In this document: positions 14,445 through 18,993 of the stretch, one piece after another | How the letters are laid out: the number at the start of each line of letters is the position of its first letter | How positions within the stretch are numbered: the first letter of the stretch is position 1 | Source of the DNA: an uncultured Faecalicoccus sp. | GTDB taxonomy: Bacteria > Bacillota_I > Bacilli_A > Erysipelotrichales > Erysipelotrichaceae | DNA: 18,993 bases | Reading direction: 5' to 3' | Assembly: GCA_902497095.1 (NCBI GenBank) | Contig: CABVDD010000037.1 | Location: 1-18,993 of the forward strand | Notes under the pieces: generated by a model | Seen by the model: the letters and a program-made list of their open reading frames with translations, nothing else | Told to the model about the DNA's origin: nothing | Databases searched by the model: none | Made by a program: the position numbers and the translations under genes

Positions 14445-16775
14445 TTATTGTACAGAGATCCGGTCTGTCGGTTTGGTGGTCATCAATTGATACAGTTTGG
14501 TACCTCTAGGGAACTGATTCACAAAAGGAACCAGAGCACTTCCATACTTGATGAGTCCGCATCCCGCATCGGCATTGGTGATGTAGGACATCTGCTCATC
14601 GGAGATATTCAACAAGGTCGCCAGTTTCTGACGATCCTGTGCCGCCTGGTTCAACATCACAATAAATTCACTGTTCGATAACATCGTACTGGCCAGTACA
14701 GAATCCAACAGATATTCTACGTTCTGTGTCAGTGCGGTAGGGAACGCATTTCTCTTACGGAATCTTCGCCAGGCACTGTTGAAGAAGGCACCTGAATATT
14801 CATTTTCAAAGACGACATGAAATTCGTCCAGGAAGATATGCGTCCTTTTGCCTTTTCTCCAGTTTTCCGTGACACGGTTGATCATCGCATCTGTAATTAC
14901 CAGAAGTCCCATTGTTTTTAACTGTTTGCCCAGATCCATGATGTCATAGACGATCATTCGATTTCCGGTATTGACATTGGTCTTATGGGCAAAGGCATTC
15001 AAAGAACCGTTGGTAAACAGTTCCAGAGACAGAGCCAGTTCTTTAGCTTCCGATTCCGGCTGTTCGATCATTTTCTCCCGCAAAACACCCAATGTCGGCA
15101 GTTTGCCTCCCAGCTGATATTCCTCATAGACTAAAGAAACACAACGGTCGATGATCGACTTCTGTCTGGCTCCCATACCGTTGGGATCCAGCTGCTCAAA
15201 CAAAGAGAGAACAAACTCCGATTTATCGATGATTGGATTGCCCCCATCGCCATATCCTTCGACCATATCCATCGCATTGATGTGATCTTCACTGCCGGCC
15301 GCAATATGAATGACTTCGCCACCCATTTGTTTGATCAGGGCCGAATACTCATTTTCGGGATCACAAATCAGGATATCATCCTCGGTGGCAAGCGCTAAAA
15401 AGAGAATCAGTTCTTTGGTACTGAACGATTTCCCGGAACCGGGAACCCCTAACACAAAAGCCGACTGGTTCAAAAGATTTTCTTTGTTGACCAGGATCAA
15501 ATTATGCGAGATGGCATTTTCACCAAAATAGATTCCATGTTTATCCTGAATTTCCTGCACCCGGAAAGGATTGAGAACAGCCAGTGACTCGGTGGTTAAA
15601 GTACGAAGTGATTTCAGATAACAGACACCAATGGGCAGAACGGTATTTAATCCATCCATCTGTTGAAACTTAAGGGTTGATAACTGACACAGGTGTTTTC
15701 TGGCCGTTGTCTGTAGGGCTTCTGTCTGCGCATCCAGTTCTTTTTTCGAATCAGCGGTCAATACAAAAGTCAGAAGACCAAACATCATACGCTGATCCCT
15801 GGTTGTCAGATCGTCCAGAAACTCCTTGGCTTCCTTGCGCTGCTGCTCCATATCATAGGGCACGACGGCCGTAAAATTGTTATTGGCATTTTGTTTGCGT
15901 GTCCAGTCTGTGATGTTCTTTTCCACACCCAGCAATCTTCGTTCCACTTCCCGTACCGCTTCATCGGTGGGAATCGGAATGATGTCAATGGACATCATCA
16001 TATTTTGATTACAGTCTGTCAGTTCCATGATCATACTGTCCTTGATATAGCTGGCATACTCCTTCAGAAAAAGAACACGCCCATACCGGTCTCCCATTTT
16101 GAAATGATCATCCTTGAATTCAAAAGAATCCGGACAAATCGTATCCTTAAAATGATGACCTTTTCGCATCAGATCCTTCAGATCGATATGAAAGTCGGTT
16201 TCTTCACCGGTCCGATAAAAATCATGGAGCAGTCTGAGCTTGTCCACCGCATCCAGCGTTCTGCATTTCGAGCCGAGTCTGGCCAGATGGGAAGACAATT
16301 CGGTTTCCACTCTTCGAAAATAGGTTCGTGCTTCCTCGATGGTTTTACGGAAAACAGAGATCGTTAAAAACATCTCCCGAACCATGCCGTTTGTGCCCAG
16401 AGCCTTTTCCTTTAACATGTCGTTATATTCTTTACGATAGATATCCAGTTCATCATTCTTGTAGGGCAGTAAGATCTCTTTTTCAAAATTGATCGTGTTG
16501 ATACGCCGTAAAGACACCGTTAGCTTGGTAACGGCTCCACTGTCAAAGGAGTTCAACAGATCGGAATACTCCAAAAACAGAGCTTTCTTATCTTCTTTGG
16601 ATGCCGTGGCATAATTGATATCGGTAAACTGAAACGTTTTGGAATATTTGTTTTTTCCTACTTTAAAGATCCCGTCCTTCCAGATCGTATCAATGGGGAT
16701 CGTTTGTTGAACAGAACGGGGAATCTTGAATTTTTCCTTTTCCTGTTTTGAGATACTGCGCAGTGTCCTGATCAT
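14445..16775 (-). CDS. virB4: VirB4-type conjugation ATPase
   Basis: 776 aa from the ATG at 16775, seven bases after AAAGGAG and overlapping the PrgI-like stop as ATGA. An in-frame start at 16820 would lie inside the previous gene. Walker A is GVPGSGKS (443-450) and Walker B is HIFLDEFH (646-653), with the ALTQN motif (681-685) of the VirB4/TraE family. The N-terminal ~400 residues are the usual VirB4-specific region. The length is close to that of Tn1549/CTn-type homologs. The protein energises assembly of the type IV secretion pore and works with the VirD4 coupling protein. It appears intact. The long plus-strand ORFs opposite it are shadows. Confidence 0.95.
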   Translation of the reverse strand: MIRTLRSISKQEKEKFKIPRSVQQTIPIDTIWKDGIFKVGKNKYSKTFQFTDINYATASKEDKKALFLEYSDLLNSFDSGAVTKLTVSLRRINTINFEKEILLPYKNDELDIYRKEYNDMLKEKALGTNGMVREMFLTISVFRKTIEEARTYFRRVETELSSHLARLGSKCRTLDAVDKLRLLHDFYRTGEETDFHIDLKDLMRKGHHFKDTICPDSFEFKDDHFKMGDRYGRVLFLKEYASYIKDSMIMELTDCNQNMMMSIDIIPIPTDEAVREVERRLLGVEKNITDWTRKQNANNNFTAVVPYDMEQQRKEAKEFLDDLTTRDQRMMFGLLTFVLTADSKKELDAQTEALQTTARKHLCQLSTLKFQQMDGLNTVLPIGVCYLKSLRTLTTESLAVLNPFRVQEIQDKHGIYFGENAISHNLILVNKENLLNQSAFVLGVPGSGKSFSTKELILFLALATEDDILICDPENEYSALIKQMGGEVIHIAAGSEDHINAMDMVEGYGDGGNPIIDKSEFVLSLFEQLDPNGMGARQKSIIDRCVSLVYEEYQLGGKLPTLGVLREKMIEQPESEAKELALSLELFTNGSLNAFAHKTNVNTGNRMIVYDIMDLGKQLKTMGLLVITDAMINRVTENWRKGKRTHIFLDEFHVVFENEYSGAFFNSAWRRFRKRNAFPTALTQNVEYLLDSVLASTMLSNSEFIVMLNQAAQDRQKLATLLNISDEQMSYITNADAGCGLIKYGSALVPFVNQFPRGTKLYQLMTTKPTDRISVQ

Positions 16776-17128
16776 TGAAGTGCTCCTTTCTGTGCCTTTT
16801 TGATTCCATCTCTGCAGCATAAAAAATACAGATTCTCACTTTCAAACGAGAACCTTGACGGGATTAAGAACTTGGTCTTGATATAAGCCCAGGCAATTTG
16901 TTCGGCTACCATACCGTTGTAGGTGACAAAACCCAATGCGGCAAAGGGAGCCGCCGCCAGGATACAAAGCCAGGACAGGGTTTCCAGTCCAAAGTAAGGC
17001 TGTAATAAAAAGTAAACCAGTACCGCAAAGGCACAGGCTAAGACCGAAAAAAAGAACTGTCGCATGGACAGTCCGAAAAAGATGGATTCCGTATAATTAC
17101 GGATCTCCTTATTCACTTTGATTTCCAA
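16772..17128 (-). CDS. PrgI-like conjugation membrane protein
   Basis: 118 aa if it starts at the TTG at 17128, which follows GGAGG by eight bases and gives the family N-terminus (M)EIKVNKEIRNYTESIFFGLSMRQ. An ATG at 17158 would add ten residues not seen in typical PrgI proteins and lacks a ribosome site. Two membrane segments (~25-45 and ~50-70) are followed by a basic tail with GMVAEQIAWAYIKTKFLIPSRF. PrgI-type proteins are VirB3-like parts of Gram-positive conjugation pores and precede VirB4, as here. The 3' end overlaps VirB4 by four bases, implying coupled translation. The gene is separated from the TrbL-like gene by an antisense ORF, which is unusual. Confidence 0.85.
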   Translation of the reverse strand: MEIKVNKEIRNYTESIFFGLSMRQFFFSVLACAFAVLVYFLLQPYFGLETLSWLCILAAAPFAALGFVTYNGMVAEQIAWAYIKTKFLIPSRFSFESENLYFLCCRDGIKKAQKGALQ

Positions 17129-17158
17129 AAAAATTCCTCCAATCTTTCCATCGCACAT

Positions 17159-17187
17159 TTGTGGCGATTCTATTGTTTTGTTAAGAT
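17159..17187 (+). promoter_or_regulatory. Candidate promoter of the antisense small membrane gene
   Basis: TTGTGG (17159-17164) and TAAGAT (17182-17187) are separated by 17 bp and lie 24 bases before the ATG at 17212. Both hexamers are imperfect. The spacing, the clear ribosome site and the downstream terminator support a plus-strand transcript here. Confidence 0.35.
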
Positions 17188-17211
17188 GCAGTCAGAAAAG
17201 GAGATTCTCTT

Positions 17212-17457
17212 ATGACTGCATTTGTTTCTTTGATCATTACTGTTTTCGTTCAGGTATTCTATCTGCTCTTTAAGATCGCTCAGAAATGTAAGCTGACACT
17301 TCCACTGACCTATCTACTAATCGCAACGATCAGTACCTTTTTTAGCCGGTGGGGTCCGGAACATGAATCCCTTGTCTTAACGGGACTTTACATTCTGATC
17401 GGTATGACCGTTCTTCGATGGATCTATGTTCTAATCCAAAAGGTTCGATCCGTATAA
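17212..17457 (+). CDS. Small membrane protein antisense within the conjugation block
   Basis: 81 aa with three likely membrane segments (~2-20, 29-45, 55-75) and a basic C-terminus (IQKVRSV). No family recognised. It has an AAAAGGAG ribosome site seven bases before the ATG, a candidate promoter and an intrinsic terminator, so it is more than a shadow ORF: no minus-strand gene lies opposite it. It fills the 356-bp gap between the TrbL-like and PrgI-like genes and runs against the operon. The transcript would be complementary to the read-through mRNA of the conjugation genes. Candidate roles are entry exclusion, a small regulator of the pore, or a cargo gene; none is shown by the sequence. Confidence 0.7.
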   Translation: MTAFVSLIITVFVQVFYLLFKIAQKCKLTLPLTYLLIATISTFFSRWGPEHESLVLTGLYILIGMTVLRWIYVLIQKVRSV

Positions 17458-17461
17458 ACAT

Positions 17462-17486
17462 GGCTCTGTGAAACGGAGCCTTTTTT
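17462..17486 (+). terminator. Intrinsic terminator of the antisense gene
   Basis: GGCTCTG (17462-17468) pairs with CGGAGCC (17474-17480) with one G-U, loop TGAAA, followed by six T (17481-17486). It lies five bases after the plus-strand stop, and its T-tract overlaps the stop codon of the opposing TrbL-like gene. Confidence 0.8.
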
Positions 17487-18324
17487 AGAGTCCCATCATC
17501 TCCTTGACCACACGATCACTCATCTTGACCAGTCCTACCAGTACCAGCATATTGAAGATCAGCTCTCCTACATAACTCCATACCTGTGTCACGGCAGCTG
17601 CCGTTTCATCAACGACCGGCGGACTTCCCGCAAACAGGGAGAAGATGATACAGGCCAGGACCACAATAGCACCCTCCAGACAGACACCGACATAGGAGCG
17701 CAGGAAATTAGTCCCTACGCTCTGTGTCGGTTCACCCGCAAACGTGGATAAGGGGATCGGTGCTATGGCCGTGTACAGATACAGTCGGAAGAATCGTCCA
17801 TATACGCTCATGATCATCACAAAACTGAGAATGGTAATAAACAGACTTCCGATCAGGGTCACGGCCCAAAGCGGAATACTGTCAAAGAAACCCACTGATT
17901 CGATCGTTTTGACCATGGATTCCGGTAATACCGTTTCACTTATCTGGTTCAAACCGGCCGTATCCATTACCGTTGATACGATCCCCTGGGCAATGTCAAA
18001 GAAGGCCATCATCAGTTCCAGTCCATAGGTCACCACAGCTTTGGCCAGTACAAAACGAATAAAGATCTTAAAGGCATGTTCCGGACGTTTGACATCCGCA
18101 AAAGAGCCACATGTCCTGATCACGCCGGCCACAAAGAAAAGAACCAGGAGCGCTAATCCAATGGCCATCAAAGCTCCATGGATCTTTACGATCATATCCC
18201 ATATGCCACCGCCTTTAAATTCTTCCGGTGACTGTGTCAGGATCTGCCATATTTCCGCCAGTTTATCATTCCAGGTATCCAGGGCATTCTGAAGGTTCTG
18301 TACGATCCAGTTATCCGATTCCAT
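17485..18324 (-). CDS. TrbL/VirB6-like conjugation channel protein (CD1112-type)
   Basis: 279-aa polytopic membrane protein with segments near 50-72, 92-118, 150-195 (two), 208-231 and 251-272. The pattern LIGSLFITILSFVMIMSVYGRFFRLYLYTAIAPIPLS is typical of the VirB6/TrbL-like proteins of clostridial conjugative elements. It forms part of the inner-membrane channel. The ATG at 18324 is preceded by GGAGGG, which lies within the last codons of the Maff2-like gene; the gap between the two is three bases. The stop falls in the T-tract of the opposing terminator. Confidence 0.88.
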   Translation of the reverse strand: MESDNWIVQNLQNALDTWNDKLAEIWQILTQSPEEFKGGGIWDMIVKIHGALMAIGLALLVLFFVAGVIRTCGSFADVKRPEHAFKIFIRFVLAKAVVTYGLELMMAFFDIAQGIVSTVMDTAGLNQISETVLPESMVKTIESVGFFDSIPLWAVTLIGSLFITILSFVMIMSVYGRFFRLYLYTAIAPIPLSTFAGEPTQSVGTNFLRSYVGVCLEGAIVVLACIIFSLFAGSPPVVDETAAAVTQVWSYVGELIFNMLVLVGLVKMSDRVVKEMMGL

Positions 18325-18327
18325 ATC

Positions 18328-18636
18328 CTACCCTCCGGTAATGATCGTCAAAATCTCCTTGGCAAAGGTGATCACGATCCCGCCGGCTAATGTCATAAAG
18401 CCATTGGCCCTTGAACTGGGATCATGACTTTTTAAAGACAAGCCGATCTGTACCACACCAAACCCTAACAGGATCATTCCAATGGCCCGAACCAGTCCAA
18501 AGATAAAATCGGACAGATTGTTCACCACGGTCAGTGGATCATCGGCCGCATAGACCGGCAGTCCCATACTCAACATCAAAACCATGATGCTGTAGCCTGC
18601 CAGCAGTCCTTTCATTTTCTTACTCATTCGATACAT
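18328..18636 (-). CDS. Maff2-family conjugation-associated membrane protein
   Basis: 102 aa from the ATG at 18636, eight bases after AAAGGAGG. Longer frames reaching 18735 overlap the coupling-protein gene and lack a ribosome site. The N-terminus looks like a signal or first membrane segment (KGLLAGYSIMVLMLSMGLPVYA). A second segment (~45-65) has AIGMILLGFGVVQIGLSLKSHD, and a third is near the C-terminus (GFMTLAGGIVITFAKEILTII). This resembles the Maff2 family, a two-/three-segment VirB2-like small protein found between VirD4 and TrbL in Tn1549-type elements. Its start overlaps the coupling-protein stop by 17 bp. Confidence 0.85.
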   Translation of the reverse strand: MYRMSKKMKGLLAGYSIMVLMLSMGLPVYAADDPLTVVNNLSDFIFGLVRAIGMILLGFGVVQIGLSLKSHDPSSRANGFMTLAGGIVITFAKEILTIITGG

Positions 18637-18952
18637 TTTGTTTTCCTCCTTTTCTCTGTTCTCTGAGGATCTCTTCAATTTCCTCCGCATCCAACACAAC
18701 ATATTCTTCCTTTGTTGAAATCTCTTTTGCCGCATGGATCGAATCCGTCAGACAAATCTCACCGATACTTTCTGAAATCTCTCCATGCAGGAACGAACAC
18801 CCATTTCCCTGGGCACTATCCTTAAAACGGGGATGTCCGGTAATATCGTATTTTTGATCCAGGATCGGCCGTTCACCGCGTATAAAGAGAATCGCTTTGT
18901 CATTGTCCAGCATTCTCACTTCATCCGGTGTCATCAGCTCTTTGCCACAATG
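18620..18952 (-). pseudogene. C-terminal fragment of a VirD4/TraG coupling protein
   Basis: The frame from 18952 to 18620 (~110 codons with the stop) begins GKELMTPDEVRMLDNDKAIL followed by RGERPILDQKYD. This is the conserved last part of VirD4/TraG-type coupling proteins, which recruit the relaxosome-bound DNA to the pore. The Walker motifs and N-terminal membrane segments, some 450 or more residues, are missing because the frame meets TGA at 18953-18955. The sequence beyond does not resemble a coupling protein. The tail is acidic (EEYVVLDAEEIEEIL), as in homologs. The position just upstream of the Maff2-like gene is conventional. The gene appears truncated by insertion or rearrangement; a simple frameshift is possible because only 38 bases remain. 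Confidence 0.75.
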
Positions 18953-18993
18953 TCAAGTGGTGAATTAAAAAAAGACAGGTCACTATCAAAGAA
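18937..18993. mobile_element. Possible end of an ISL3-like insertion sequence
   Basis: From about 18937 the plus strand reads GCTCTTTGCCACAATGTCAA and continues through GTGGTGAATT and a run of seven A. This breaks the coupling-protein frame, and the start resembles the GGCTCTTT-type terminal repeats of ISL3-family elements as I remember them. The minus strand has an open frame from the edge (FFDSDLSFFNSPLDIVAKS) with no recognised product. Only one end is visible, and neither a transposase nor a target duplication can be checked. Confidence 0.3.

Noticed and set aside
13901..14509. Plus-strand open frames opposite the N-terminus of the lysozyme-CHAP gene and the VirB4 end
   Set aside because: They come from the basic, low-complexity coding region on the other strand and lack start signals and recognisable products.
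15891..16367. Plus-strand 158-codon open frame opposite the conjugation ATPase
   Set aside because: It lies wholly inside the well-supported virB4 gene, has no sensible ribosome site, and its product shows no domain pattern.
1..18993. CRISPR array, tRNA or rRNA genes
   Set aside because: No regularly spaced repeats of CRISPR type and no cloverleaf-like or rRNA sequence were seen by eye on either strand.

Overview
The window looks like low-GC Firmicutes DNA, plausibly from a gut Erysipelotrichales or Clostridia relative. This is inferred from strong AGGAGG-type ribosome sites, Gram-positive cell-wall proteins and a Tn1549/CTn-like conjugation module. By eye the sequence has two compositions: about 1-12,800 is very AT-rich, and about 12,821-18,993 is clearly richer in GC. 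It therefore reads as an AT-rich accessory region abutting part of an integrative conjugative element (ICE).

Region A (1-3242) carries cell-wall and lysis genes. On the minus strand is a 507-aa protein with peptidoglycan-binding repeats and a C-terminal DUF1906 glycoside-hydrolase-like domain, without a signal peptide. Divergent from it is a tightly overlapping three-gene set: a phage-type sigma-region-4-like regulator, a TcdE-type holin (phage_holin_4 family), and a CHAP amidase/endopeptidase with a C-terminal wall-binding-like domain. Two perfect palindromes lie between the divergent units. The layout resembles a phage lysis cassette, or the regulator-holin-lysin sets used to release toxins (TcdR/TcdE, UviA/UviB, type 10 secretion).

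Region B (3243-6247) starts with about 830 bp of AT-rich DNA without a credible gene. Two tandem paralogous secreted proteins of unknown function follow, then a putative lipoprotein, and a clean intrinsic terminator ends the unit.

Region C (6248-12,286) holds a MacB/FtsX-type ABC permease (826 aa), its ATPase, an OmpR-family response regulator and a histidine kinase, with overlaps or short gaps throughout. A small secreted protein follows behind its own promoter. An almost identical pair of 11-bp-spaced direct repeats sits at the same distance from the -10-like element of both the ABC operon and the small secreted gene. This suggests that the response regulator controls both. The unit ends in a long hairpin.

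Region D (12,306-12,690) is a decayed minus-strand copy of the CHAP gene at 2508-3242. It has a stop at the residue just before the catalytic-Cys position, the Cys itself replaced by Tyr, and a 3' frameshift.

Region E (12,821-18,993) is a conjugative type IV secretion block transcribed on the minus strand. In transcription order it contains the C-terminal piece of a VirD4/TraG coupling protein, a Maff2-like protein, a TrbL/VirB6-like channel protein, a PrgI-like protein, the VirB4 ATPase, and a membrane-anchored lysozyme-CHAP hydrolase. A small membrane protein gene with its own signals runs antisense inside the block. At the right edge the coupling-protein frame is interrupted by sequence that could be the end of an insertion sequence.
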